Shown: piece by piece, positions 48,789 through 57,882 of the stretch
Position numbering within the stretch: the first letter of the stretch is position 1
Layout: every line of letters starts with the position of its first letter
Assembly: GCA_016198585.1 (NCBI GenBank)
Contig: JACQII010000008.1
Coordinates: 1-64,000, forward strand
Direction: 5' to 3'
DNA length: 64,000 nt
Origin: Candidatus Aenigmatarchaeota archaeon
Lineage (GTDB): Archaea; Aenigmatarchaeota; Aenigmatarchaeia; QMZP01
Program-made: the position numbers and the translations under genes
Notes under the pieces: model-generated
The model's input: only the letters and a program-made list of their open reading frames with translations
What the model was told of the DNA's origin: nothing
Database searches by the model: none

Positions 48789-50495
48789 TTATTTTTGCCA
48801 CCGCACCGCTTCCTGGAACCAGGTGGGGAAGAGCGCGCCGTTGCCCGCGTAGAAGCGCTTGAAGTCCTCATCCAGGATGAAGGTCGTGCAGAAGTCGTCC
48901 GGGCTCCGCATCCCCCTCCCATAGGTCTGCACGATGCGCAGGGCGGTCTGCCACGCGTACCAGGCCCGGTCCTGGTCGGCCCGCTTCTTCACCTGGGGAT
49001 CGCCCAGGTCAGGGTAAGGGACCTTGCACAGGACCTGCCACCTGCACTGATCGTCCTTGAAGTCCACGCCCTCGTACGCAGAGGGCGTGACCAGCACGAG
49101 CGGCTGCTCCGAGGACTTGAACTGCTTGAAAATGTCCTGGGAGGCGCTGCCTTCGTTGGCGATGAACCGGGGGCTCGCGACGCCTTCGAGCACGGCCTTC
49201 TGGATCGCGTAGCTGTGGGTGTGGATCACCCCTTTCTCCGTGGGGTGCTCGGCCAGGATCGCCCTGAGTTCCTGCAGCAGGAGCGGCATCGTCGCATCCT
49301 TGCTGGCGCGGGACATCTTGCCCACGGGCCGGTAGAGGAAGGCCCGACGCTCAGCAGGGAAGATGGACGGGACCTTGAGGGAGAGGACCTTCCCCTCGAC
49401 TCCCAGGGAGGCGCAGAGAGCAGCCGCGTCGAGGATGGTCGCCGACTGGAGCACGAACGCTCCCCCTTTCGAGAACAGGAAGCTGCTCCACTTCTGCACG
49501 CGGATGGGCTTGAAGCTGACCTTGCTGCCTGCACGGCCCTTGTAATTCGTGGGAGCGACAGAAACGACCCAGAGGTCCGGGTCCTGGTCGAGCTCGCCCA
49601 TCAGCTCGTTGCACTTCGCGACCGTGTGCCTGAAATCCTCGAGCTTCTCCAGGTCGAGCGGGGTCAGGTTCTCCATGTTCGCTTCGGCTTTCTTCACCTT
49701 CGCGTCGAAGCGGTCGCGCCAGTCGCCGAGGACGGATATCCACGCCTCGGCGGTGAGTTCTTCCTTGGGAACCCACGCCCCGGCCTTCTCCAGTTCATGC
49801 GAACTGATCTCGAAGCCGACGAACTTCATCAACTTCGTCTCGATCGCGTGGGCCTCGTCGCAGACCACCAAGTCCCGGAGACCGAAGTCGCCCGCGTACC
49901 GGGTCTCGTGGAGGAAGTAGTCGTAGTTGAAGAGTGGGAAGGCGTGCTCCATGGCCGTGCACTTCTGCTCCCAATACGGGCACACGCCCATGTCCTCAGG
50001 GATGTAGAGCGCGCCGCGCTTGGCCGAGGTCCCCAGGAACGTCTTGCCGTCAGGCTTCGTTGCCGGAGCAGGGATATGTGCGCAGCGGGTGCCGTTTCCC
50101 TGCATCTGGGAGACTTCGCAGCTCTGGGGCCGGCTGAGACAGGCGAAGTTGGCCCGACCTTTGGCGGTCACGGTCGAGAAGTCCTGGAGGTACTGGTCTT
50201 GCAGGACCTTGGAGGAGACGATGATGTACGAGCGCTTCTGGTTCGCCTCGAACCAGCGGGCGAGGGCGACTGCCAGGGCAGATTTCCCGAAGCCGGTCGG
50301 CGCCTCGAGCACGACCGTCCGGTAGCCTGCCTGCAGCGCGCCAATGATCGCGCGCAATGCGGTCTCCTGGTGCTCGCGCATCGTCGGGAAGGGGAACCAG
50401 CGCGACAGGTCGTCGAGGCCGGGCAGGGGGAACGGCGCCTGGTCTCGGATGTCCAGTTCCGTGATCTGGACCCCCGCGGCCGCGGAGGGCGTCAT
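48789..50495 (-). CDS. XPD/DinG-like superfamily 2 helicase
   Basis: 568 residues. Q-like region REHQETALRAIIGAL, Walker A EAPTGFGKSALAV, Walker B VVCDEAHAIE (DEAH). Four cysteines between motifs Ia and II (FACLSRPQSC, RCAHIPAP, GVCPYWEQKC) form the likely iron-sulfur cluster of the XPD/DinG group. Later motifs: HTHSYAIQKAVLEG, VLVTPSAYEGVDFKDDQCRWQVLCKVPYPD and QTYGRGMRSPDD. 5'-3' DNA helicase for repair. It begins 1 nt after the 61-residue gene and is in one transcript with the nucleotidyltransferase pair. Confidence 0.92.
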   Translation of the reverse strand: MTPSAAAGVQITELDIRDQAPFPLPGLDDLSRWFPFPTMREHQETALRAIIGALQAGYRTVVLEAPTGFGKSALAVALARWFEANQKRSYIIVSSKVLQDQYLQDFSTVTAKGRANFACLSRPQSCEVSQMQGNGTRCAHIPAPATKPDGKTFLGTSAKRGALYIPEDMGVCPYWEQKCTAMEHAFPLFNYDYFLHETRYAGDFGLRDLVVCDEAHAIETKLMKFVGFEISSHELEKAGAWVPKEELTAEAWISVLGDWRDRFDAKVKKAEANMENLTPLDLEKLEDFRHTVAKCNELMGELDQDPDLWVVSVAPTNYKGRAGSKVSFKPIRVQKWSSFLFSKGGAFVLQSATILDAAALCASLGVEGKVLSLKVPSIFPAERRAFLYRPVGKMSRASKDATMPLLLQELRAILAEHPTEKGVIHTHSYAIQKAVLEGVASPRFIANEGSASQDIFKQFKSSEQPLVLVTPSAYEGVDFKDDQCRWQVLCKVPYPDLGDPQVKKRADQDRAWYAWQTALRIVQTYGRGMRSPDDFCTTFILDEDFKRFYAGNGALFPTWFQEAVRWQK

Positions 50496-50496
50496 G

Positions 50497-50682
50497 TCAA
50501 AGACTCCTCGGCGCCCTTCTCCTCTTTGGCTCGTGGATCAGCTTCTTCTGGGCCGCGCTCCAGGTCGCGTTCTCCTGCTTCTTGACCCAATCAGCATAGA
50601 AATCGACAAACTCCAATCGATCATGGAAATTCTCCCTCTTCTGCCGCTTCAACTGCTTGAGGTCGATCTTCGGGGTTTTCAT
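50497..50682 (-). CDS. Small basic protein, 61 aa, partner of the nucleotidyltransferase
   Basis: Very basic and hydrophilic (KTPKIDLKQLKRQKRENFHDRLEFVDFYADWVKK). No known motif. It overlaps the upstream nucleotidyltransferase stop by 4 nt, so the two are coupled as in toxin-antitoxin or enzyme-adaptor pairs. It could bind nucleic acid. Confidence 0.6.
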   Translation of the reverse strand: MKTPKIDLKQLKRQKRENFHDRLEFVDFYADWVKKQENATWSAAQKKLIHEPKRRRAPRSL

Positions 50683-51278
50683 ACCATATACTTCGCAAAG
50701 AGGCTTTTAACATTGAGTTTCCGGACGAACTCCTCCAGGAGGCTGCGCTCCAGACGCTCCTTGAACAGGTGATACAGAAACTTCGCATCCTCAATATCCT
50801 TCTCGCTCCCTAGGAAGAGCTTATAGGCGATCTGCGATTCCAGGGGTGAGGTGTAGAGGGTATGCGACCCGAGCCGGATCTCCATCCGGTGCGCCACTGC
50901 CCATCGGTCAAGATCATTTTTCGGGAACTTGAACTCGATATTCGGGATGACTCCGCCTTTCTTCGCAAACCGTATCGCAAGCCCCGTCATGAGGTAGTCG
51001 TCGTACGCCTCCTGCGCGGTCGGCGCGTTGAGGCAATCGAATTGGGGCTCGACTTTCTGCCAGAGAGCGGTGAAGGAATCGGGATTCATCCGATCGACGA
51101 TCAGGTCGATATCTTCAGAGGCTCGGTTCCGCCCGAAGAGGATGGCGACGTAGCCGGAGACGATCACGTAGGGGATCTGCGCTTCCTGCAGCATGTCCGT
51201 GAATCGGAGCGCGAATTGGTCGAGCGCGTTGAGTTCCTTGTTCAGTTCGATGCGCCCTGGAGAGAATCGTAGGTCCAT
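50679..51278 (-). CDS. Nucleotidyltransferase-fold protein (AbiEii/MNT-like)
   Basis: 199 residues. The segment IPYVIVSGYVAILFGRNRASEDIDLIVDR has the GY/G-x-A and DxD-like catalytic pattern of polymerase-beta-type nucleotidyltransferases (EDIDLIV). The C-terminal helical region (SLEEFVRKLNVKSLFAKYM) is like AbiEii or minimal nucleotidyltransferases. Its small partner gene follows with a 4-nt overlap, then the helicase. Possible roles: tRNA-targeting toxin or aminoglycoside-type transferase; toxin-antitoxin more likely because of the paired layout. Confidence 0.75.
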   Translation of the reverse strand: MDLRFSPGRIELNKELNALDQFALRFTDMLQEAQIPYVIVSGYVAILFGRNRASEDIDLIVDRMNPDSFTALWQKVEPQFDCLNAPTAQEAYDDYLMTGLAIRFAKKGGVIPNIEFKFPKNDLDRWAVAHRMEIRLGSHTLYTSPLESQIAYKLFLGSEKDIEDAKFLYHLFKERLERSLLEEFVRKLNVKSLFAKYMV

Positions 51279-51365
51279 GCAATCGCTCCGTCATCAGGTG
51301 TTGATGGTACTATCGGGATGGCATAAAGCTTTATCGGGGGCAGCGTGCCGCCCAGGCCGCTAGGC

Positions 51366-51378
51366 ATAACGCTGTTAT
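51366..51378. promoter_or_regulatory. Palindrome ATAAC-GCT-GTTAT upstream of a membrane-protein gene
   Basis: Exact copy of the recurring palindrome, 5 nt upstream of the TATA-like CTATTTAG, which is about 33 nt before the ATG at 51417. The nearest of the set to its TATA box. Confidence 0.55.
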
Positions 51379-51416
51379 ACCTCTATTTAGTTACAGCAAG
51401 CGAATAAGAAATAGAC

Positions 51417-51659
51417 ATGGCCAAGAAGTCCAGCCTCGACAAGTTCGCGGACATTCTCGACCGGACCGTCGAGGTCTTGAAAGGGCCACACCGCGTCGCC
51501 GCAGGCGCGGTGATCGCCGCCGCCCTCGGGGGGCTGCTGAAGCTGACCGAGGTCACCAAAACGTTCCCGCCTCCGGCCGATCTTGCAGGGAATCTGGTCG
51601 TCTTCTTCGCCGTCATCTTCTTCGTCGCGGACGTGGCGAAGGGCGGACTGTATGAATAG
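51417..51659 (+). CDS. Small membrane protein, 80 aa
   Basis: 80 residues with two hydrophobic segments (about 27-43 and 58-73) and a polar N-terminal helix MAKKSSLDKFADILDRTVEVLKG. No known motif. It overlaps the start of the following surface-protein gene by 8 nt, so the two are translated from one mRNA, with a palindrome and TATA box upstream. Confidence 0.7.
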   Translation: MAKKSSLDKFADILDRTVEVLKGPHRVAAGAVIAAALGGLLKLTEVTKTFPPPADLAGNLVVFFAVIFFVADVAKGGLYE

Positions 51660-53385
51660 ACACGCGCCTCCCTTTGTGCTCGTCCTCGCCATCGCCTTCA
51701 CCATCACCTTTCTGCCTTCCCTCCAGCAGCATGCGCTGGGGAATAGCATTGCAGGGGCGCAGTTCGTTGTGTCTAGTGTGTCATCGCGAGCGGCTCTCCT
51801 GTGCGACGATCAAGGGGGCTATCCTTTCGTTCAGGAGATCTGCACGGACAAGGACGGCCAACACAGCGATGTCTGCACCAGCGGTAACATTACCGACTGG
51901 TGGGATCCTACATGGAAGTTTCGCCTCCCCATGGCAGTGAAGAACTCGGGACCCGTTGAGATACCCTCAGGATACGTTGTCTCTTTCTCCCTGAACCACC
52001 AGTCGCTCGTCGCTAGCGGACAGTCCCTGGCCAACGGTAATGATGTCCGCGTCATTCACGGGTCATCACAGCTTGAGCGGGTTGCGTTGACTCCCTTCAA
52101 TACGGTCTCAACGGTCATCCATGCTAGGCTGACGGAGCCGGTCCCGGTCGGCGGCGAGGACACCTACTATCTCTATTATGGGAACCCGTCGGCGGGCAAT
52201 CCGCCAGATGACCCCTTGGCCGTCTACCTCTTCTTTGACGATTTCGATGACGGGGATCTCGTTGGCTGGTTCAAGGATGCGGGCACTTGGGAGGTAAGCA
52301 ATGGGGCGGCCATCAGCCAATCGGTTGATGGGCGGCTCCGCCACCTCACCTTCCTTCCCGAGATCACCGGAAAAGGCGTTCAGTATTGGTACCGGGCATA
52401 TCCAGGAAACAGCAACGGTATCCTCTCCCTGTCGAAGGACATTACTTCTGCAAGCCCTGGTTTCTGGACGATGTTCGAGTCGCCGAGTCGGCTGACGCGC
52501 CACCAGGGAGGATATCAGAATATCTGCCTGCTTTCCACCTCAACATCCTCGTCCACATGGTATGACGTCCACGTCACCAAGACGGCCAACGGCCAATGGA
52601 CGCTTTCCACGAAAACTCCTCTCGGGGAGAGCTCCTGCTCGGGGGTGGACCAAACGGATCTGGGTACATCCTTGAGACTTGTCCTGTACTCCTCCAATGC
52701 GGCCGGGGCGCTGTGGGATGACATCCGCTTCTCCCCCTTCCTCGACCCGGAGCCGATTGTCCAGGCGGGAGGGGAACAGATCCTGGAAAACACTGTTGTG
52801 GAATTCAGCTGCCTTCAAGGGGCGTGCGTCGGCGCAACAACCGACTGCTCCGCACTGGGTAAGGTCTGCAACGACGGGATGTGTGTCGATCCCCCGATGC
52901 ATCTCGAATGTAACAATTTCCAGTGTGTTTCAGTGATCGGGGTGGGTCCTGACGGATGCGCCGACGTGAGCGACTGCAAAGGGCATCTGGAGTGTGTATC
53001 GCTGACATGCACCCCTGTTCCTGAGCCGGGTGAGGACAAATGTCCCGTTGATGGACTGAACTGTCTGCCGGACATCATTATCACTGATTTCTCCGCCTCT
53101 GTAGGGAGCCCGGTAAATGCCACCCTGTACAATATCACGATGCAGTTGATTGTCCAGAATCACGGGTTCCTCTCTTCGGCGAGTGCATACCACCGAGTCA
53201 ACATCTCAAACATCACGCTGTACTTCCAAGATGGCGGCATGAATCCTGGGGATACATTGAACATGACCAAGACAGTACTGCTCCCCGCGGGCTTCTATCC
53301 TTCGTGGGCCTTTGCGGATTTCTTCGGGGCAGTCCAGGAGGCCAACGAGAATAATAACAACGTGACGGCGTCGTTCACGGTGTGA
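51652..53385 (+). CDS. Secreted DUF2341-type surface protein with CARDB-like end, 577 aa
   Basis: Signal peptide MNRHAPPFVLVLAIAFTITFLPSLQQHALG. Then a WWDPTWKFRLPMAVKNSGPVEIP region of DUF2341 (Trp-rich jelly-roll seen in archaeal surface proteins), a lectin-like part (about 200-380), a Cys-rich zone (CLQGACVGATTDCSALGKVC...CADVSDCKGHLECVSLTC), and a C-terminal CARDB-like beta domain (ITDFSASVGSPVNATLYNITM). The start overlaps the preceding small gene. Faces the large surface-protein gene in convergent orientation. Confidence 0.8.
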   Translation: MNRHAPPFVLVLAIAFTITFLPSLQQHALGNSIAGAQFVVSSVSSRAALLCDDQGGYPFVQEICTDKDGQHSDVCTSGNITDWWDPTWKFRLPMAVKNSGPVEIPSGYVVSFSLNHQSLVASGQSLANGNDVRVIHGSSQLERVALTPFNTVSTVIHARLTEPVPVGGEDTYYLYYGNPSAGNPPDDPLAVYLFFDDFDDGDLVGWFKDAGTWEVSNGAAISQSVDGRLRHLTFLPEITGKGVQYWYRAYPGNSNGILSLSKDITSASPGFWTMFESPSRLTRHQGGYQNICLLSTSTSSSTWYDVHVTKTANGQWTLSTKTPLGESSCSGVDQTDLGTSLRLVLYSSNAAGALWDDIRFSPFLDPEPIVQAGGEQILENTVVEFSCLQGACVGATTDCSALGKVCNDGMCVDPPMHLECNNFQCVSVIGVGPDGCADVSDCKGHLECVSLTCTPVPEPGEDKCPVDGLNCLPDIIITDFSASVGSPVNATLYNITMQLIVQNHGFLSSASAYHRVNISNITLYFQDGGMNPGDTLNMTKTVLLPAGFYPSWAFADFFGAVQEANENNNNVTASFTV

Positions 53386-53391
53386 CCGCAG

Positions 53392-55899
53392 TCAGCTGAT
53401 AATCGTCATCTCCAGGGCCGGCGAGAGGGAGATGTAGCCCTTGGGGAACGGCATGCTGTTGTTGATCGAGGCGAAGGCCGCGTAGACCTTCTTTCCTGCA
53501 AGCGCCTGGGTCTTCGGGATAGTCCAGGTCACGATCGCGTTGCCAGTGGAGCTGAACGTCCCCAACGAGTTCTGGAGGCCGATCGAGGTGGGCCCGTAGA
53601 GGACCGAGAAGCTGAAGAGCAGGTCAGGGTCGAGGGGGAAATACCGACCATCACCCAGCGGGATGCCCGTGCTGTTGCTGAACGAGAGCGCGAGGACGTA
53701 GAACTGGTTCGCAGCCGCGGTGTCGCTCAGGAAGAAGGTCACGGTGTTGCCCATGACGGGCGCGCCGACCTTGTTCAGGGTGGCCGTCGGCGCGTCGAGG
53801 ACGGTGATCGTAATGGTCTCGCTCACCGTGAAGACCCCGTCGAAGACGGTGAAGGTCACGTTGTACTGGCCGTAATCAGTATACGTTGGGGTCCAGTTGA
53901 ATTGACCCCCGGCAGAAAACTTTGCTCCGGGGATGTTCTCCGCGGCATTGCTCGTATTTATCAGGATGTTCCCGTCGGGGTCGAAGACCTTGAGCTTGAA
54001 GCTTAGGAATTGGCCTTCAGTAATGATCTTGTCCCCCGTAGGCACTATTTGTGGCGGATCGTTGATGTTTACAACAACTATCGAGATTGTTTTCTCGTCT
54101 GAGAGCTGCCCGTCCGTGACAGAGAAAGTCACGCTCAGGTTGGCGCCTCCGTCGTAATAGGTGGGTGTCCAGTTGAAGGTTCCTGTGGATGAGTCGAAGA
54201 AAAACGGACTGGGAAGAACGTCCCCCGCGTTCGTTGAATACGTGAGCGTGTCATTGTCGGTGTCTGTGGCATTGATTTTGAATATTAATGTCGAGCCCTC
54301 CGCTACCTGCTTGTCGGGGATTGGAATAAGGATTGGGGGATCGTTCACTGGCAGGACATTAATAGAGAAATTCTCCCCAGATACATAATCACCGTCTGAG
54401 ACCGCAAGCGTCACAGTTGTTGATCCATACTGGTTGGATATCGTCTGACAATCGATAGATAGCACCTGATCAATGGCGCATGTGATAATCGACGTGGATG
54501 ATTGCTGCAGGGAGAAGGAAAGATGCTCAAACGCGGATTCCGCATCAGTGACAACATCTTCGAGGTTTATGAGATTGTCCACGACGCCCGCATCTTCAAG
54601 AATTTCGATATCAGAAAGCTCAGCGATCTCCGGCGGATTCAGGTTCGCGGTAAAGCCTACCGAATCTAAGGAGGATTCTCCACTACCGGAGGTGGCAACA
54701 ACGGTCAGGTTATTAAATCCGTCAGGTACCTCGATCGTAATGTTTGGCACGAAGGGGATTTGAGGTCCATTGTTCAGGGAATATTGCCAGGAGATGACCG
54801 GTGATCCATCGATAACAGAGACATTCACCTCAATGAAAGGCGTTATATAAGACTTATTTTTAGGAGTGTCAATGAAAAAAAGCGCTCCTTGCACTTCTTT
54901 TGGATGCACTATTGTCGTTGGTTCGGGGATAACGAGCTTCCTGTACAGGATCGTATCCATGTAATTCCCGTCCTCTTTCCCTCCCTGATCGTTCACAACT
55001 ATACGTATCGCATTGGGTCCAGAAGAAGGCGCCAAATCCAGATTAAGATCGCTTGCCAGAATCTCGAGAGAATCGCCTTTTGTCACGCTGAAATTCATCT
55101 TGCCGTTGTTGACAAACGCGGTAAACCCATGGTGTTTATTCTGGTCAAAACTCCCTACCTTTTTGTAGGAAGAGGACGGCGTGTAGTATCCCAGATCTGA
55201 GCCAACGCCATTAGCATCGATATGGAATGCTGTGAGGAGTGTGGATCCTTCCTGAAGCTGCAACTGAAGTGTTGCGCCTGTGTCTTGGGGCGCAGCCTTC
55301 AGTATTCGGGCGCTTATTACATAGTTGCTTAACTGTGGGATGTTCCTGCTAATACTATAATCTTGAGCGTCCAGAAGATTCAGAGCCTTGGCACCCTCCC
55401 ACGCACTAACTTCAGAGACCACGGCAGATGCACTGCCTGCCCACGAGTCCTGCCCATTGAGAGGGCCGTTCTGCAGATTGTTGAAGTTCTCATAGTATGA
55501 GAATACGTTCTTAGGATTAGCTGGAGGGCTTTGTGCTGAAGGGTTCCCGTAATACACCCAATAATTGCTCGCGCTCTCCTCTGCCAGGATGGGGGTCTGA
55601 GTCTTGAAAAGAAGGGTTGTCGCCGATGTGTTAAACGACGAGTCATTAATTCTGTCGATCTCGATCTGGTTGTTGAAAAGGATGCGCACGTCGTTGCCAT
55701 TGTCGAGGAAGTCGAAGCCGGTCGTGTCAAGCTTGACGGCGACAGTATAACCTTCGGGGATAGGAAGGTTGTTATTAACGATTGTGATTTGCTTTCTGAA
55801 CTCCCAATCCGTGTTCCACCAGGATTGAGATTGCGCGAGAACTGCAGGGGTCAGGCTCAGGAACGCCAAGAAGACGGCGGCTGTCAAGACCCCCTTCAT
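53392..55899 (-). CDS. Large secreted surface protein with DUF2341 and cadherin-like repeats, 835 aa
   Basis: Signal peptide MKGVLTAAVFLAFLSLTPAVLA, then the DUF2341 signature QSWWNTDWEFRKQITIVNNN. The middle has at least three cadherin/Ig-like repeats with VNDPPILIPIPDKQVAEG, INDPPQIVPTGDKIITEG and shared FNWTPTYYDGG-type strands. N-glycosylation sequons are frequent. DNA of the ends is GC-rich, while the middle (about 53,900-55,650) is AT-rich, another mosaic gene. The last gene before a divergent promoter with the redoxin gene. Confidence 0.85.
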   Translation of the reverse strand: MKGVLTAAVFLAFLSLTPAVLAQSQSWWNTDWEFRKQITIVNNNLPIPEGYTVAVKLDTTGFDFLDNGNDVRILFNNQIEIDRINDSSFNTSATTLLFKTQTPILAEESASNYWVYYGNPSAQSPPANPKNVFSYYENFNNLQNGPLNGQDSWAGSASAVVSEVSAWEGAKALNLLDAQDYSISRNIPQLSNYVISARILKAAPQDTGATLQLQLQEGSTLLTAFHIDANGVGSDLGYYTPSSSYKKVGSFDQNKHHGFTAFVNNGKMNFSVTKGDSLEILASDLNLDLAPSSGPNAIRIVVNDQGGKEDGNYMDTILYRKLVIPEPTTIVHPKEVQGALFFIDTPKNKSYITPFIEVNVSVIDGSPVISWQYSLNNGPQIPFVPNITIEVPDGFNNLTVVATSGSGESSLDSVGFTANLNPPEIAELSDIEILEDAGVVDNLINLEDVVTDAESAFEHLSFSLQQSSTSIITCAIDQVLSIDCQTISNQYGSTTVTLAVSDGDYVSGENFSINVLPVNDPPILIPIPDKQVAEGSTLIFKINATDTDNDTLTYSTNAGDVLPSPFFFDSSTGTFNWTPTYYDGGANLSVTFSVTDGQLSDEKTISIVVVNINDPPQIVPTGDKIITEGQFLSFKLKVFDPDGNILINTSNAAENIPGAKFSAGGQFNWTPTYTDYGQYNVTFTVFDGVFTVSETITITVLDAPTATLNKVGAPVMGNTVTFFLSDTAAANQFYVLALSFSNSTGIPLGDGRYFPLDPDLLFSFSVLYGPTSIGLQNSLGTFSSTGNAIVTWTIPKTQALAGKKVYAAFASINNSMPFPKGYISLSPALEMTIIS

Positions 55900-56007
55900 G
55901 CTGGTTCGGTGGATCTGCGCTTTATAAACGCAGGGAAAGCTTCCCTTCGGCGGGAGAGATCAGAGAATCCTTCAACGCTTTTATCCGTGCGGCGCCATAG
56001 GGAATGC

Positions 56008-56568
56008 ATGGTCCTGACGAGGAGCCTGTACGCGAAGGCGAAGAAGGGCGAGCCTGCGCCCGATTTCTCCCTCAAGGGCATCGACGGCCGGGTCTACGAC
56101 CTGAACAGTTACCGGGGAAGGAAGAAGGCGATCCTGGTCGTGTTCATGTGCAACCACTGCCCCTACGTCAAGCACAAAATCTCCGCGATCGTGGCCCTTG
56201 ACCGGCAGTTCAAGAAGAAAGGCCTCCTCGTGATCGGCATCAACTCAAACGACCCGTCCCAGCACCCGGAAGACAGCGTCGACGGGATGAAGATCTTCGC
56301 CGAGAACAGGGGGATTGTGTTCCCCTACCTGGTTGACGAGGCCCAGGACGTGGCCCGGGCCTATGGGGCGTCGTGCACGCCCGACCCCTTCCTGCTCGAC
56401 GGCCAGCTCAGGCTCGTGTATCACGGCCGGATTGACGACGCCATCGAGCCGCGGACAACTCCCACGACGGCGGAGATGCGCCGGGCCATCGAGCAGCTGA
56501 TTGCTGGCGAAGAGGTCTCGGTCGAGGAGAAGCCGTCGATCGGCTGCTCGATCAAGTGGCGGCGGTAA
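56008..56568 (+). CDS. Redoxin of the AhpC/TSA-thioredoxin superfamily
   Basis: 186 residues. KKGEPAPDFSLKGIDGRVYDLNSYRGRKKAILVVFMCNHCPYVK gives the thioredoxin fold with Cys-x-x-Cys-Pro active site (CNHCPYV), typical of the family often annotated as thioredoxin-like/AhpC proteins. The C-terminal half contains LLDGQLRLVYHGRIDDAI. It would reduce disulfides or peroxides. The ATG at 56008 is about 30 nt from the TATA-like GCTTTTATCC, and an ATG at 56004 is in another frame. Confidence 0.88.
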   Translation: MVLTRSLYAKAKKGEPAPDFSLKGIDGRVYDLNSYRGRKKAILVVFMCNHCPYVKHKISAIVALDRQFKKKGLLVIGINSNDPSQHPEDSVDGMKIFAENRGIVFPYLVDEAQDVARAYGASCTPDPFLLDGQLRLVYHGRIDDAIEPRTTPTTAEMRRAIEQLIAGEEVSVEEKPSIGCSIKWRR

Positions 56569-56682
56569 GGTCCGTCTCGATGGGCCGACAGCAGAAGAGC
56601 CATTTCTCCCCTCCCGAGGCTGGGCTCCATCCATAAAAGAGGCTGGCTGAAGGATTTATGCCTGCACACGAAAGAGGAGGAT

Positions 56683-57234
56683 ATGAACGTCCTCGCCATG
56701 TGGATCGCCATGGTGGCCGTCGCCGTGGCGCTGACGTTCTTCTTTCCCGGAAGTCAGCTCCAACCCCAGTTGACCGGCCCCGCTCTCGCCGCCGACCTTC
56801 CTTCGACCGGCGACTTCACCGTGGCGGCCTGGATCACTCCCGCAGACTCCGCTGAGGATGGCTACGCCCTGCTGAAAGGCCGGGCGGATGGTGCTTTGCA
56901 GGGTTTTGGGCTCGGCATCGCCAACCGGAGGCCGTTCGTCGCCATCGGAGACCAGGACTCCTCTATCCTCATCCAGGGTCCGATGCCGGTCCAAGGCCGC
57001 ACCCAGCTGGCGGCGATGCGGCAAGGCCGCGTGCTGCGCCTGTTCGTGAATGGTCTTCCGGTTGCTGAGGCGGTGGCGACCGCGGCATTGCCTGCCGATC
57101 CGCTCCAGGCAGGCACGCTTCCCGGCGATCACACCTTCCGCGGCACCGTGGAAGGGGTCACGATCTTCCTGGCAGCCCGCAGCGACGCTGACCTCCGGCA
57201 GCGCTATGCTGCCGATGCAGGCGTGGCGCAATAA
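56683..57234 (+). CDS. Membrane-anchored LamG-like (concanavalin A-type) domain protein
   Basis: 183 residues. N-terminal signal or anchor MNVLAMWIAMVAVAVALTFFF, then a LamG/pentraxin-like beta sandwich: FTVAAWITPADSAEDGYALLKG, FVAIGDQDSSILIQGP, RLFVNGLPVAEAV and FRGTVEGVTIFLAA. Such domains bind sugars or cell-surface partners. AGAGGAGGAT upstream of the ATG is a clear ribosome-binding site; a TATA-like GGATTTATGC is about 30 nt upstream of it. Confidence 0.8.
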   Translation: MNVLAMWIAMVAVAVALTFFFPGSQLQPQLTGPALAADLPSTGDFTVAAWITPADSAEDGYALLKGRADGALQGFGLGIANRRPFVAIGDQDSSILIQGPMPVQGRTQLAAMRQGRVLRLFVNGLPVAEAVATAALPADPLQAGTLPGDHTFRGTVEGVTIFLAARSDADLRQRYAADAGVAQ

Positions 57235-57267
57235 CTGGTTTTCTGGATTGCGTGGAACGCATGCGCT

Positions 57268-57537
57268 TCAGAAGAACTGCAGCCCTTCAGCCGGATCGGT
57301 CGCCGGGTCGGCCTGCGGCGCTGTCGCAGGCGTGGAAGTGAATTGGCTGGGCGCAGTCTCAGCCGGCCGTCGGCGCTTCCCCAGGTCTTCCACGAAGAGG
57401 CGCGAGAACTTTTCCGTGCAGGCACGGCAGATGTAGACGCCTTTGATGATCGCCCGGATCGCCGCCTTCTCCTCAAGGATGCGGATCAGCTCCTCCTCGG
57501 AGAGCAGGCAGCCGCCCCCGCACTTCGGGCACTCCAT
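57268..57537 (-). CDS. Zinc-ribbon protein with disordered tail, 89 aa
   Basis: CPKCGGGCLL then CRAC give a zinc ribbon (Cys3, Cys6, and the pair near residue 37-40), linked by a helical middle LSEEELIRILEEKAAIRAI. The C-terminal 35 residues are Pro/Ala/Thr-rich and likely disordered. TATA-like GTATTTATGC lies 25-30 nt upstream. It could be a transcription- or translation-associated factor; family not recognised. Confidence 0.65.
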   Translation of the reverse strand: MECPKCGGGCLLSEEELIRILEEKAAIRAIIKGVYICRACTEKFSRLFVEDLGKRRRPAETAPSQFTSTPATAPQADPATDPAEGLQFF

Positions 57538-57616
57538 TGACTCTCTTTGGGCGCGGAAGCATAAATACGGGCCCGAGCCTGGGCGGCCTTTTAAGGCGGG
57601 AAAGCATCGCCTTACC

Positions 57617-57853
57617 ATGAAGAAGCGGAGCGTCCTGCTCGCGGCGGTCGTCCTGGCCGCGCTCGTCGCCGGCTATGTCCTGGCCGCCACGATCCAGCAG
57701 ATCCAGGCCGCATCATATCTCGCTGGGGCCGAGGCAGGTTACCGGCAGGCGGTCCTTCAGTTGCTGACTGAGGCCGCAGACTGCGAGCCGTTCGACGTCT
57801 TCTCCGGCAACACGAGCGCGACCCTGGTCAACGTGGCGTGCCTCGGAACGTAG
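57617..57853 (+). CDS. Membrane-anchored small protein, 78 aa
   Basis: N-terminal basic start MKKRSVLL and a hydrophobic helix AAVVLAALVAGYVLAATIQQI, then a short exposed domain with two Cys (DCEPF, NVACLGT) that could form a disulfide. No family recognised. The promoter region (TTTTAAGGCG) is shared with the divergent zinc-ribbon gene. Confidence 0.6.
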   Translation: MKKRSVLLAAVVLAALVAGYVLAATIQQIQAASYLAGAEAGYRQAVLQLLTEAADCEPFDVFSGNTSATLVNVACLGT

Positions 57854-57882
57854 GCTGCCGAGGTCTGCCGGGAACGGGGTCG

